Of a stretch of 64,000 nucleotides of DNA, positions 16,223-24,951 are shown in pieces. A model generated the notes under the pieces. That model did no database searches and was not told the DNA's origin. It saw only the letters and a program-made list of their open reading frames with translations. The stretch comes from Paenibacillus polymyxa. Its GTDB lineage: Bacteria; Bacillota; Bacilli; Paenibacillales; Paenibacillaceae. Every line of letters starts with the position of its first letter. Positions within the stretch are counted from its first letter, which is position 1. The stretch lies in NCBI RefSeq assembly GCF_001719045.1, contig NZ_CP015423.1, positions 1,882,001-1,946,000 on the forward strand, in the 5' to 3' direction. The position numbers were made by a program, and so were the translations under genes.

Positions 16223-18663
16223 TACTCGTAAGAACGAACCTTCAATACACGCATCACATTCAATACAGCTAGCAATGTTACACCTACATCGGAAAATACA
16301 GCCTCCCACATCGTAGCAATACCGAATGCTCCCAGCGTAAGAAACACAGCTTTGACACCTAGCGCAAATATAATGTTTTGCCATACGATACGACGTGTGC
16401 GCTTGGCGATATGGATCGCCGTAACCAGCCTTGAAGGCTCGTCGTTCATGATTACGATATCTGCCGCCTCAATCGCAGCATCCGATCCCAAACCGCCCAT
16501 CGCTACACCGACATCTGCCAGCGCCAGTACGGGTGTATCATTAATCCCATCGCCTACGAACAAAATTTTGTCGCTCGTTTTTTTACTTGCAGACAACTGC
16601 TCGATGGCTTCGGCTTTGTGCTGAGGTAACAGCTCTGCCCGTACTTCATCCAAACCCAACTGTCGTCCTACGGCCTCGGCAACAGTCCGATTGTCACCCG
16701 TCAGCATGATGGTTTTCACCACACCCAACTTTTTCAGTGAAGCAACCGTTTGGGCTGCGTCTTCCTTAACCTCATCTGAAATCAGAATGCACCCGGCATA
16801 CGTTCCGTCTACAGCCACATGTACGACCGTTCCTTCATCCAGCGTCCCTGCTTGCTGCGCCACGTTAAAAGCCACATGCTCCCGCTCCATCAGCTTGGCG
16901 TTTCCGGCTGATACCAGACGACCATCAATTTGTGCCTGAATCCCGTGACCGGATATTTCACTATATTGCTGAACCCGTTCTGCTCTGAGTTCTTTACCGT
17001 AGGATTCACGCAGAGAAGCAGCAATAGGATGTGTGGAATGCAGCTCCGCCAAAGCGGCGGTTTCGAGCAGGGTTTCGTTTGTAAAATCTCCGGCAGGATA
17101 AATCCCTGTTACACGGAAAACACCTTTGGTGAGTGTGCCTGTTTTATCAAAAACAGCGTATTTCACATGATTCAGAGCTTCAAGATAGTTCCCGCCCTTG
17201 ATCAGGACACCTGAACGGGAGGCTGCCCCAATTCCCCCAAAGAAGCCCAGTGGAATGGATACTACCAGCGCACAAGGACAAGAAATAACGAGGAAAACAA
17301 GCGCACGGTATACCCAATCTGCAAAATGTGCACCCGGCACAACAAGCGGTGGAACAACCGCCAACAACAGCGCTACAATAACCACTACTGGAGTATAGTA
17401 TCTGGAAAATTTCGTGATAAACTTTTCAGTCGGCGCTTTTTTGGCACTCGCATTTTGCACTAATTCCAAAATTTTCGAGACCGCCGATTCACTAAATTCT
17501 TTGCTAACCTCTACCGTTAGAAGTCCGTTCGTATTGATAAATCCACTCAACACGTTGCTTCCCTGCTCTACGGTACGAGGCACGGATTCACCAGTCAACG
17601 CAGAGGTATCCACATGCGATTTACCATCTATAACTTTACCATCCAGCGGGATCTTCTCGCCCGGCTTAATCACAATCAAATCCCCAATGCGAACGTCTTC
17701 TGGGGACACTCTCCGTACGGACTCAGCCGTCTTCAGGTTGGCATAGTCCGGTCTAATATCCATCAGATCACTGATGGATTTACGTGAACGGTTAACTGCA
17801 ATGCCTTGAAACAGTTCTCCGATTTGATAAAAGAACATGACAGCTACGCCTTCCGGGTATTCCCCAATCGCAAATGCACCAACAGTAGCCAGCGTCATCA
17901 GGAAGTATTCGTCAAAGGCCATTCCACGTACCAAACTGCGTGCAGCCTGCAAGACAACATCACCGCCAACGATGATATATGCCAGTAAAAATAGGGCCAA
18001 CTTGCCTACACCTTCGACAGGTAACCACCAGGCAATAGCCGCAACGACCGCACCAATAGCCAAACGCGCAATCATGCGGCGCATACCGTCCGTACCGTGA
18101 TCATGCGTATGCCCAGCGTGGCTATCATCTCCATGCGAATGTGAATGAGCGTGGGTGGCTTCACCATGTTCGTGCTCTGCATGGTGGTTGTGATGCTCGT
18201 GTGCATGATCCCCGTGGTCGTGTCCATCGTGCGTATGGGCTTGCTTGCCATGTGCTCCATGATGATGACCAGCGTGGCTGTGAGAAGCATGTTGCCCGAT
18301 CTCCTGTGTATGCCCTTCACCTTCACTATGATGCTCATGACCGCATGCACAACCATCTGTGCAGTCTGGCTGTACTGCACCAGCATTGCTTCGGCTGTCT
18401 TCACGCAGGCGTCCACGAGCATTTTTTACAACCATTCGAACATGCGGCTCGAGTCTGTGAACTTTCCGTTCAGTCTGGCGAAAAACCTCTTCCTTTTGAT
18501 CCGAACTTGTGGTCATCGTCAACGTTTTCGTAACAAAATTGACCGAGCAATCCATGACCCCTTCTATTTTACTGACTCCATTTTCAATCTTGAGAGCACA
18601 GTTGGCGCAATCCAAACCTTCCAAAATCCATTCATGCCGTTCCGTTCTTTTTAGAGCATCCAT
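16222..18663 (-). CDS. cadA: Zn/Cd/Pb-exporting P-type ATPase CadA/ZntA
   Basis: An 813-residue P1B-2 ATPase that exports Zn(II), Cd(II) or Pb(II). An N-terminal HMA-like domain has CANC at residues 19-22. A long His-rich linker (about 109-190, roughly 30 His) follows; then TGES near 357, CPC at 462-464, DKTGTLTKG, and GDGINDTPVL. The His-rich stretch may act as a metal buffer or sensor, which is inferred. The frame reaches 18705, but the ATG at 18663 lies 9 nt after GGAGG; the ATG at 18669 is too close to it. The promoter has a near-perfect ArsR-family operator, and the ArsR-type gene is directly upstream. Confidence 0.95.
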   Translation of the reverse strand: MDALKRTERHEWILEGLDCANCALKIENGVSKIEGVMDCSVNFVTKTLTMTTSSDQKEEVFRQTERKVHRLEPHVRMVVKNARGRLREDSRSNAGAVQPDCTDGCACGHEHHSEGEGHTQEIGQHASHSHAGHHHGAHGKQAHTHDGHDHGDHAHEHHNHHAEHEHGEATHAHSHSHGDDSHAGHTHDHGTDGMRRMIARLAIGAVVAAIAWWLPVEGVGKLALFLLAYIIVGGDVVLQAARSLVRGMAFDEYFLMTLATVGAFAIGEYPEGVAVMFFYQIGELFQGIAVNRSRKSISDLMDIRPDYANLKTAESVRRVSPEDVRIGDLIVIKPGEKIPLDGKVIDGKSHVDTSALTGESVPRTVEQGSNVLSGFINTNGLLTVEVSKEFSESAVSKILELVQNASAKKAPTEKFITKFSRYYTPVVVIVALLLAVVPPLVVPGAHFADWVYRALVFLVISCPCALVVSIPLGFFGGIGAASRSGVLIKGGNYLEALNHVKYAVFDKTGTLTKGVFRVTGIYPAGDFTNETLLETAALAELHSTHPIAASLRESYGKELRAERVQQYSEISGHGIQAQIDGRLVSAGNAKLMEREHVAFNVAQQAGTLDEGTVVHVAVDGTYAGCILISDEVKEDAAQTVASLKKLGVVKTIMLTGDNRTVAEAVGRQLGLDEVRAELLPQHKAEAIEQLSASKKTSDKILFVGDGINDTPVLALADVGVAMGGLGSDAAIEAADIVIMNDEPSRLVTAIHIAKRTRRIVWQNIIFALGVKAVFLTLGAFGIATMWEAVFSDVGVTLLAVLNVMRVLKVRSYE

Positions 18664-18685
18664 AGTCATTGGCCTCCAATTAACT

Positions 18686-18709
18686 ATATATGAGCAACTG
18701 TTCATATAT
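18686..18709 (-). promoter_or_regulatory. ArsR/CadC-family operator of cadA
   Basis: TATATGAGCA-AC-TGTTCATATA is an 11-2-11 inverted repeat with one mismatch per arm pair, centred at 18697-18698. It has the TGAAC..GTTCA form bound by CzrA/CadC-type zinc and cadmium sensors. It lies about 15-38 nt after the cadA -10, so binding would block elongation or promoter clearance. Confidence 0.8.
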
Positions 18710-18723
18710 TATTTGTTAAGGCC

Positions 18724-18753
18724 ATTATATTCAGGATCAGGGTCAAAAGTCAA
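18724..18753 (-). promoter_or_regulatory. cadA promoter
   Basis: On the minus strand TTGACT (18753-18748) and TATAAT (18729-18724) are 18 nt apart, a near-consensus SigA promoter reading into the operator and cadA. Confidence 0.8.
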
Positions 18754-18800
18754 TGACTCTAGCCCTTTTTAACAAAAAAATCGAATTCAACGGACAAACG

Positions 18801-18830
18801 CCAAAAGAGCGCCAATCGCTTGGCGCCCTC
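18801..18830 (-). terminator. Terminator of the ArsR-family regulator gene
   Basis: The arms GCGCCAA (18809-18815) and TTGGCGC (18820-18826) close on a 4-nt loop, with TCTTTT following on the minus strand. It separates the regulator transcript from cadA. Confidence 0.75.
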
Positions 18831-18849
18831 TGTTGTTTTATCCCAAAAA

Positions 18850-19218
18850 CTATTGATGTGATATGTGCTGATGGGTTTGCAAAAAGATCTGCTCCACATG
18901 ATTATCATCCAGTGAATAAAACACCGTCTTGCCTTCTTTGCGTCGTTTGACAATACGCAGGTTGCGCAAATAACGAAGCTGGTGGGATACCGCAGATTGT
19001 CCCATGTTCAACACCTGGGTCAGATCATGAACACACAGTTCTTTTTGTGCCAGGGCATAAATCAGCTTGATTCGTGTCGGGTCACCCAGTGCTTTGAACA
19101 GCTCCGACATTTTGTATGCGATGGAATCCTCAACAAGGGAAGATTTTATGCGCTCAATTTCCTGATCTGAACCGTGACAAGCCGGCTCGCAATCCAAAGC
19201 TTCCGTTTCAGAATTCAT
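18850..19218 (-). CDS. ArsR/SmtB-family metal sensor (CadC/CzrA type)
   Basis: A winged-helix repressor of 122 residues that releases DNA on binding metal. The helix-turn-helix covers ELCVHDLTQVLNMGQSAVSH, followed by the wing RRKEGKTVFYSL. The C-terminal helix DNHVEQIFLQTHQH carries the Asp/His ligand set of the alpha-5 zinc site of CzrA and SmtB. The N-terminus has CEPACHG, a possible alpha-3N Cys site as in CadC. The frame opens with GTG at 19227, but the ATG at 19218 has the better spacing to GGGGTG. It lies immediately upstream of cadA on the same strand, with its own promoter and terminator. Confidence 0.92.
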   Translation of the reverse strand: MNSETEALDCEPACHGSDQEIERIKSSLVEDSIAYKMSELFKALGDPTRIKLIYALAQKELCVHDLTQVLNMGQSAVSHQLRYLRNLRIVKRRKEGKTVFYSLDDNHVEQIFLQTHQHISHQ

Positions 19219-19263
19219 CCTTTTCACCCCGTGTATTTCGACTTGATGCTCCTATTATAGCAA

Positions 19264-19282
19264 ATTCGTAGAGTTTACGAAT
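19264..19282 (-). promoter_or_regulatory. Dyad in the promoter of the ArsR-family regulator
   Basis: ATTCGTA-GAGTT-TACGAAT is a perfect 7-5-7 inverted repeat. On the minus strand a TATAAT follows it, so the dyad covers the -35 and spacer region. Position suggests repression, perhaps autoregulation, but its sequence differs from the cadA operator. Confidence 0.6.
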
Positions 19283-19376
19283 AGCTTATATTACAGCTTG
19301 CCCTGTAACAGAAAACTTCCAAGTCTCAATGCTTACCTAACACTATAGCTTTACACTACTTAGAGCTTAATAAAGC

Positions 19377-20498
19377 TTAATTCAACGTTTTTAATACTTC
19401 ATCACTGTAAGGAATAATTTCATCTATTTGTTGATCACGTAACTTCACCGCAAACGCTGGATCAACCAGCAAAGCACGCCCAACCGCAACCAGATCAGCT
19501 TCCTCTCGTTCTACTTGCCCCACGAGTTGTTCTAATCTTGCCTCTACATTACTGGATTGATCGGTTTGACGATTATTATTTTCCAAATCACTCAAAAAGG
19601 CCTTCTCCAAACCAATCGAGCCCACAGTAATCACTGGCTTGCCTGTTATCTTTTTGGTCCAAGCTGCCAAATTTAGATCAGACCCTTCAAATTCCGGTTC
19701 CCAAAAACGGCGGCTTGAGCAATGGAATACATCCACCCCGGCCTTCACTAATGGAGTGAGAAACTGTTCAAGTTCCTGTGGTGTTTGGGCCAGCTTTTCT
19801 TCATAATGGTACATCTTCCACTGGGAGAATCGCAATACAATTGGGAAATTCGGCCCTACTGCACGACGACAAGCCTCAATGACCTCCACCGCAAACCGAG
19901 TACGCTGGACCAAGTTGCCTCCGTATTGGTCGGTGCGCTTATTGGTTTTGTCCCAAAAAAATTGATCAATTAAATAGCCATGTGCTCCATGAAGCTCAAT
20001 ACCGTCAAAACCCACTCGCTGGGCATCGGCAGCGGCCTGTGCATAAGCGGAGATAATATCTGCAATCTCAGCCTCCGTCAATGGCTCAACCACCTTTTCG
20101 CCGGCGGGAGAGATACCGGATGGACCGACAGGCAATGCCTCGGGATTCGGTTGATTATCTGCACCTATTTTACGGGCCGTACCCACATGCCAGAGCTGCG
20201 GTATAATCTTGCCACCTACCGCATGAACCTCCTCAACTACCTTGGCCCACCCCTTTAATCCCTCACCATAAAAATTAGGAATGCTTGTGTGCTCCACAGC
20301 TGCGGGATGATTAATAGCAGTTCCCTCTGTAATAATCAATCCTACTGCATTTTCGGCACGGCGACGATAATACGCGGCCACGTCAGGCCCTGGAATACCT
20401 TGAGGAGAAAAATTCCGTGTCATGGGCGCCATAACAATCCGATTGGGAAGAGATAAATTACCTAACTTAAAAGGTTTAAACAGTAATTCTGTGTTCAT
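19377..20498 (-). CDS. Old Yellow Enzyme-family NADH:flavin oxidoreductase
   Basis: A 373-residue FMN TIM-barrel ene-reductase of the OYE/NemA class. The N-terminal FMN segment reads LPNRIVMAPMTRN, the active-site region has GKIIPQLWHVG, the substrate-binding His segment is GFDGIELHGAHGYLIDQFF, and the C-terminal FMN phosphate site has VAVGRALLVDP. Such enzymes reduce activated alkenes, quinones and nitro compounds; the native substrate is unknown. GGAGG lies about 9 nt before the ATG. The promoter region has two abutting dyads, but no regulator gene is adjacent. Confidence 0.93.
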   Translation of the reverse strand: MNTELLFKPFKLGNLSLPNRIVMAPMTRNFSPQGIPGPDVAAYYRRRAENAVGLIITEGTAINHPAAVEHTSIPNFYGEGLKGWAKVVEEVHAVGGKIIPQLWHVGTARKIGADNQPNPEALPVGPSGISPAGEKVVEPLTEAEIADIISAYAQAAADAQRVGFDGIELHGAHGYLIDQFFWDKTNKRTDQYGGNLVQRTRFAVEVIEACRRAVGPNFPIVLRFSQWKMYHYEEKLAQTPQELEQFLTPLVKAGVDVFHCSSRRFWEPEFEGSDLNLAAWTKKITGKPVITVGSIGLEKAFLSDLENNNRQTDQSSNVEARLEQLVGQVEREEADLVAVGRALLVDPAFAVKLRDQQIDEIIPYSDEVLKTLN

Positions 20499-20559
20499 TA
20501 CTTTTTCCTCCGCTCTCCACTAGTATTATCGTTTTCACTCTACTGTTATACAATTCCAT

Positions 20560-20587
20560 TTTACACATATGTAAACTTGAGTTCAAG
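20560..20587 (-). promoter_or_regulatory. Two abutting dyads at the OYE promoter
   Basis: TTTACA-CATA-TGTAAA (20560-20575) is a perfect 6-4-6 inverted repeat. It is followed directly by CTTGA-GT-TCAAG (20576-20587), a perfect 5-2-5 repeat. On the minus strand they lie just upstream of a TATAAC -10 candidate and cover the -35 region, a usual place for a MarR/HxlR-type repressor. Confidence 0.5.
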
Positions 20588-20622
20588 AAGCCACAGTTTT
20601 TATTTTAATAAGCTACACAAAA

Positions 20623-20656
20623 AAAGAAGAAGCGGCTCTAAGTCCGCTTCTTCTTT
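20623..20656. terminator. Terminator of the qoxABCD operon
   Basis: A perfect 13-bp stem (AAAGAAGAAGCGG with CCGCTTCTTCTTT) closes on 8 nt and lies 20 nt after the qoxD stop. T-rich sequence follows on the minus strand. Confidence 0.88.
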
Positions 20657-20675
20657 CCTAATTCGTTTGTACTTA

Positions 20676-21011
20676 TTAGTGTGCTACCATGTTGTATTCC
20701 ATAATCCATACAGAACCACCAACAACGGTCAACAGGATAACTACCCCGAAAATCAAAGTCATGACATTCCAGCGTGGTCCATTGCTCTCACGAATGTGCA
20801 TGAAGAAGAAAAGCTGAACCAGAAATTGCAGCACTGCCGCGGCTAAAATAACAACCATGGTCGAAGTGCGGCTCAACATATGATTCATAACCACACCGAG
20901 AGGAATGATGGTCAGTACGATGGACAGAATAAACCCGATAACATAGGATTTCACTGAACCGTGAGAATCATCATGACCATGCGAACCCGCTCCTGTTTGA
21001 TGCTGTGCCAT
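20676..21011 (-). CDS. qoxD: Cytochrome aa3 quinol oxidase subunit IV
   Basis: The 111-residue small subunit of the heme-copper quinol oxidase, in the bacterial CyoD/QoxD family. Three membrane helices follow a hydrophilic His-containing N-terminus (residues 1-20). The family segment AAVLQFLVQLFFFMHI is clear. It helps assemble and stabilise the catalytic core. The ATG directly follows the qoxC stop codon, so translation is coupled. It is the last gene of the operon, 20 nt ahead of a strong terminator. Confidence 0.93.
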   Translation of the reverse strand: MAQHQTGAGSHGHDDSHGSVKSYVIGFILSIVLTIIPLGVVMNHMLSRTSTMVVILAAAVLQFLVQLFFFMHIRESNGPRWNVMTLIFGVVILLTVVGGSVWIMEYNMVAH

Positions 21012-21620
21012 CTACATCACCCCCATCAAATAGACGACTGTCAGCAAGAAGATCCAGACAGCGTCCAAAAAGTGCCAGTACAAGCTCAATGCCGAAACTT
21101 TCCCCTTCGTCTCTGGTGTAAGCCCGCGTTTTTTCAACTGGAACATGAGTCCAATCATCCAAACCAGACCTAACGAAACGTGAAGTCCGTGCGTTCCGAC
21201 TAAAGTGAAGAATGCCGACAAGAACGCACTGGTTCCAAAATTGGCTCCTTCGTGTACCAACTCAACAAACTCGTAAACCTCAAAACCGATAAAGCCAAGA
21301 CCCAGGATCGCCGTCACGATTAACCAGTTAATTAATCCCTTCATGCTTCCTTTGTTCATGGCCAACACAGCCAGACCACTTGTGAAGCTGCTCGTGAGCA
21401 AGAGGAACGTTTCAATAATAACGCCCGTCATGTTAAACAGCTCTGCGCCACCCGGTCCTCCGGCTGTGTTGTTCCGAAGGACGACGAAGGTTGCGAACAA
21501 GGTGCTGAACAGGATTACGTCCGTTACGAGGAAGATCCAAAAACCAAGCATCTTCAATTCTTGCGGATCGTGATGCCCGTGGTCATGATCATGGCTTTGG
21601 TGTGCTGCTGCTTGTGCCAT
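21012..21620 (-). CDS. qoxC: Cytochrome aa3 quinol oxidase subunit III
   Basis: A 202-residue CyoC/QoxC-type subunit III with five membrane helices and the family segment TLVGTHGLHVSLGLVWM. The first 17 residues are rich in His (HQSHDHDHGHH). The core match KMLGFWIFLVTDVILFSTLF begins right after. Its ATG overlaps the qoxB stop codon (TAATG), so the two are translationally coupled. Subunit III stabilises the core and supports proton uptake in the family. Confidence 0.95.
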   Translation of the reverse strand: MAQAAAHQSHDHDHGHHDPQELKMLGFWIFLVTDVILFSTLFATFVVLRNNTAGGPGGAELFNMTGVIIETFLLLTSSFTSGLAVLAMNKGSMKGLINWLIVTAILGLGFIGFEVYEFVELVHEGANFGTSAFLSAFFTLVGTHGLHVSLGLVWMIGLMFQLKKRGLTPETKGKVSALSLYWHFLDAVWIFLLTVVYLMGVM

Positions 21621-23596
21621 TATACAGACCCCCTTATTGCCGCTTCCGTGCGTTTTACTTCATCCGCAGGGATATAGTAGTCGCCATCATAGGAGAAGAA
21701 CGAACGGCAAATCATACAAATTGCCACACCGATCAGTCCTGGAATATAGAAGAACGACCATCCGAATACGAACCCGAAACCTGCAATGAAAAAGAATACC
21801 GACATAATGAATGGAATCGCCGAGTTCTTCGGCATATGAATCGCTTCAATTGGCGGTTGCTTTCTGAAAATACCTTTTGCACGTTTATCTTTTTCTGCCC
21901 ACCAGTCATCACGTTCTTCTACTTGTGGAATGGTAGCAAAATTGTACTCCGGTGCAGGTGAAGGAATCGACCATTCCAACGTATGGCCACCCCAAGGGTC
22001 GCCTGTTGTATCCTTCAGCTTACGGTAATTCTTGATGCCCAGAAGAATTTGAAGAACCTGGAACAAGAAACCAATCCCCATCAAGAATGCCCCAACGGTC
22101 GAAACGAGGTTAAGCGGCTGCCAACCGGTATCCCAGCCGTAAGTGCTCAGACGACGCGTCATACCCATCAGACCGAGAGAATATTGTGGAATAAAACATA
22201 CATAGAAACCGATGTTCCAGAACCAGAAAGCCCATTTACCAGGCGTTTCAGGCAATGTGAAACCGAACATTTTAGGCCACCAATAGTACAGACCTGCCAA
22301 GTAACCGAACACTACACCACCAATCAGAGCGGAGTGAAAGTGAGCGATCAGGAAGTAACTGTTATGGAACTGGAAGTCAGCAGGCGCTACAGACAACATG
22401 ACGCCCGTCAAACCAGCAATCAAGAAGTTCGGAATAAAAGCAATTGACCACATCATAGGAGTCTTGAATGTAATCTTACCCCGATACATCGTGAACAGCC
22501 AGTTAAATACTTTAACCCCTGTCGGTATTGCGATAACCATCGTCGAAATCGCAAAGAATGCATTAACATCTGCGCCTGATCCCATCGTGAAGAAGTGATG
22601 CGCCCAGGTGAAGAAGGACAAGATCGCAATAATGAACATGGCGTAAACCATGGACTTGTATCCAAACAATTTCTTTTTGGAGAATACGCTGATAACCTCG
22701 GAATAAATACCGAAGGCAGGCAAAACTACAATGTATACCTCAGGGTGACCCCACATCCAGATCAAGTTGATATACATCATCGGGTTACCGCCGAAATCAA
22801 GCGTAAAGAAGTGTCCTCCTCCGAAGCGGTCAAGGAACAGCAATGCCAAAGTAACCGTCAGAATCGGGAATGCGAAAATGATAATAACACATGACGAAAA
22901 TACGGACCACGTAAAGACAGGCATTTTCATCCAAGTCATACCAGGTGCACGCATTTTAATAATGGTCACAATAAAGTTGATCCCTGTAGCCAATGAACCT
23001 ATACCCGAAATCTGAATACCCCAGATATAGAAGTTCTGACCGACGCCTGGACTAAATTGCAGTTCTGAAAGCGGTGGATAACTCAACCAACCTGCATCTG
23101 GCGAACCGCCGATAACGAAGGACAGGTTGAACAACATCGCTCCCATAAAGAAAAGCCAGAAGCTCAATGCGTTCAGGAAAGGGAACGCAACGTCGCGCGC
23201 ACCAATTTGAAGTGGTACGGCAATGTTAAACAAACCAAACATCAACGGCATCGCCATAAACAGGATCATGATCGTGCCATGTGTTGTGAAAATCTGGTTG
23301 TAATGCTCAGGATGCAGTAGTGTAACATCCGGTGTAGCCAGTTGAACACGCATCAATAATGCATCCACGCCTCCGCGGAATAACATCAAGATGGCCGCAA
23401 GAATATACATAATACCGACTTTTTTATGGTCAACGGTAGTCAACCAGTTTTTCCAAAGCCAGCCCCATTTTTTGAAATAAGTGAGCACAAACACGATCCC
23501 GATCGTCGCTAATGCGATGGAGACGTCCGCTCCATAGATCATTGGGTCTCCAGTAACGAAGAAAGTGGATGCAAACTCTTTTATTTTGTCAAGCAT
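21620..23596 (-). CDS. qoxB: Cytochrome aa3 quinol oxidase subunit I
   Basis: The 658-residue catalytic subunit, which reduces O2 to water at a heme-copper centre and pumps protons. The ligands for CuB are visible in MWGHPEVYIVVLPAFG and WAHHFFTMG, and the heme-ligand helix has FLIAHFHSALIG. Length and the extra terminal helices fit the CyoB/QoxB quinol oxidases. GGAGG lies 8 nt before the ATG at 23596, and qoxA ends 25 nt upstream. The operon holds no heme O or A synthase gene; those must lie elsewhere. Confidence 0.97.
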   Translation of the reverse strand: MLDKIKEFASTFFVTGDPMIYGADVSIALATIGIVFVLTYFKKWGWLWKNWLTTVDHKKVGIMYILAAILMLFRGGVDALLMRVQLATPDVTLLHPEHYNQIFTTHGTIMILFMAMPLMFGLFNIAVPLQIGARDVAFPFLNALSFWLFFMGAMLFNLSFVIGGSPDAGWLSYPPLSELQFSPGVGQNFYIWGIQISGIGSLATGINFIVTIIKMRAPGMTWMKMPVFTWSVFSSCVIIIFAFPILTVTLALLFLDRFGGGHFFTLDFGGNPMMYINLIWMWGHPEVYIVVLPAFGIYSEVISVFSKKKLFGYKSMVYAMFIIAILSFFTWAHHFFTMGSGADVNAFFAISTMVIAIPTGVKVFNWLFTMYRGKITFKTPMMWSIAFIPNFLIAGLTGVMLSVAPADFQFHNSYFLIAHFHSALIGGVVFGYLAGLYYWWPKMFGFTLPETPGKWAFWFWNIGFYVCFIPQYSLGLMGMTRRLSTYGWDTGWQPLNLVSTVGAFLMGIGFLFQVLQILLGIKNYRKLKDTTGDPWGGHTLEWSIPSPAPEYNFATIPQVEERDDWWAEKDKRAKGIFRKQPPIEAIHMPKNSAIPFIMSVFFFIAGFGFVFGWSFFYIPGLIGVAICMICRSFFSYDGDYYIPADEVKRTEAAIRGSV

Positions 23597-23621
23597 TGGG
23601 GGCCTCCTTCCCTATAATCAT

Positions 23622-24605
23622 TTAATTGTGTCCGCTCATATTCATATGACTCATGTCCATTGCCGCATGATCTTCTGTGCCGGACTGAGAAGAACCTTCT
23701 GTGGATGTAGCTTCACCATGTCCAGCATGTGGGTTAGAAGCGCCCTCCACTACATACTTGTTAACAATGTCTTTGAACAAGCCATCTGGAATCGAAGAAT
23801 ACTCATCAGGCTGGGACAAACCTGGTTTTGCAAGCGCCAAATAGCCGTCTTTCGTCAGCGGCTTAGACTGCTTTTTGATGTCAGCGACCCAGTTTTTATA
23901 CTCTTCATCCGACTGGACTTCTACATCAAAACGCATTTGTCCAAAATGCTCACCGCTAAAGTTTGCACCCGAACCAAAGTAAGTTCCTTCGTGATCGGCC
24001 TGCAAATGCAGTTTCATAGCCATGCCTGACATGGTGTAGATTTGTCCGCCCAATTGCGGAATCCAGAATGAGTTCATCGGGGCGTCAGCAGTCAGTTCAA
24101 AACGGACTGGAACACCTTTAGGAATGTGAACTTGGTTAACTGTAGCTATACCTTCCTCTGGGTACATAAAGAGCCATTTCCAGTCCAGTGAAGTCACTTG
24201 AATGGTTACTGGCTTTTGCGTACTTGCCAACGGCTTGGAAGGCTCCAGCAAGTAGGTATATCTTGCAGTAATAACCGCAATAATACAGATAACGATAATT
24301 GGAATAGCCCACCATGTGGTCTCCAGCTTTTTGCTGTCATCCCAGTGGGGTTGATACTTCACCTTGTTTGTCGGTGTATCACGATACCGCCAAATGATGA
24401 AGAAAGTCAAAATCATGACCGGTACAATTATTAGCGCAGACAATGCCGTTGTAAGAATGATCAGCTCTTTTTGTGCTTGCCCAACGGGTCCTTTCGGATC
24501 GAAAACAACGTATTTTCCGCCAGCATAAAAACACGTCCAAATGAGCAATGCTACCGTGAGCACGGTCAAAACCAACGCAATAATCGCTTTTGGTTTTTTG
24601 TTCAT
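23622..24605 (-). CDS. qoxA: Cytochrome aa3 quinol oxidase subunit II
   Basis: The 327-residue subunit II, with two N-terminal membrane helices and an external cupredoxin-like domain. Where cytochrome c oxidases bind CuA, this protein reads GANFSGEHFGQM with no Cys, so it is a quinol oxidase. The N-terminus has a Cys in LLIWTCFYAGG, but the preceding residues are a poor lipobox. The C-terminus is an unusual His- and Met-rich tail (residues about 290-327, ending AAMDMSHMNMSGHN). It leads the operon; GGAGAGGGG precedes the ATG. Confidence 0.95.
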   Translation of the reverse strand: MNKKPKAIIALVLTVLTVALLIWTCFYAGGKYVVFDPKGPVGQAQKELIILTTALSALIIVPVMILTFFIIWRYRDTPTNKVKYQPHWDDSKKLETTWWAIPIIVICIIAVITARYTYLLEPSKPLASTQKPVTIQVTSLDWKWLFMYPEEGIATVNQVHIPKGVPVRFELTADAPMNSFWIPQLGGQIYTMSGMAMKLHLQADHEGTYFGSGANFSGEHFGQMRFDVEVQSDEEYKNWVADIKKQSKPLTKDGYLALAKPGLSQPDEYSSIPDGLFKDIVNKYVVEGASNPHAGHGEATSTEGSSQSGTEDHAAMDMSHMNMSGHN

Positions 24606-24684
24606 GTTGTTCCCCTCTCCTTAAATAATAAATTACTCAAAACTTTACGAACTCCTGTAATGTTGCCCCTATATAAGATAGCAG

Positions 24685-24700
24685 AAAAGTGGCCACTTTT
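24685..24700. promoter_or_regulatory. Perfect palindrome upstream of qoxA
   Basis: AAAAGTGGCCACTTTT is a perfect 16-bp palindrome 80 nt upstream of the qoxA start. On the minus strand a TATCTTATAT stretch, a possible -10, follows it. It may be the operator of the qox operon. The rest of 24606-24850 is A+T-rich and holds nothing else I can support. Confidence 0.5.
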
Positions 24701-24852
24701 TTTATTGTTAACAGAATTGTCGATTATTTGTCCGTTTTTTGTGAAAAACATCTCTAAAAATAAAATTTCTCTTGCAAATTCAAAATTTCTTATTAATACA
24801 AAGATGACATAATAAAAACGTTATTTGTGTATCTTAAAGAAGTTATATTAAA

Positions 24853-24905
24853 GAAAAAAGCGGGACTCCTTACAGTTATCATCCTACACTGCTCGAAGCC
24901 CCACA
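24853..24905 (-). terminator. Terminator of the small membrane protein gene at 24952
   Basis: On the minus strand GTGGGGCTTC and GGAGTCCCGC pair with some G-T wobbles, with an inner CAGT/ACTG pairing, and are followed directly by TTTTTTC. Confidence 0.75.
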
Positions 24906-24951
24906 TTGTTGTTTTCAGCATATATTTGCTTTAAATCATTTTTAAATTGTA

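Noticed and set aside
17837..18654. Several open frames on the plus strand opposite cadA (for example 18145-18654)
   Set aside because: They are shadows of the His-rich coding stretch; none has a ribosome site or a recognisable domain.
23622..24605. QoxA as cytochrome c oxidase subunit II with CuA
   Set aside because: The CuA Cys pair is absent (GANFSGEHFGQM), so it is a quinol oxidase subunit.
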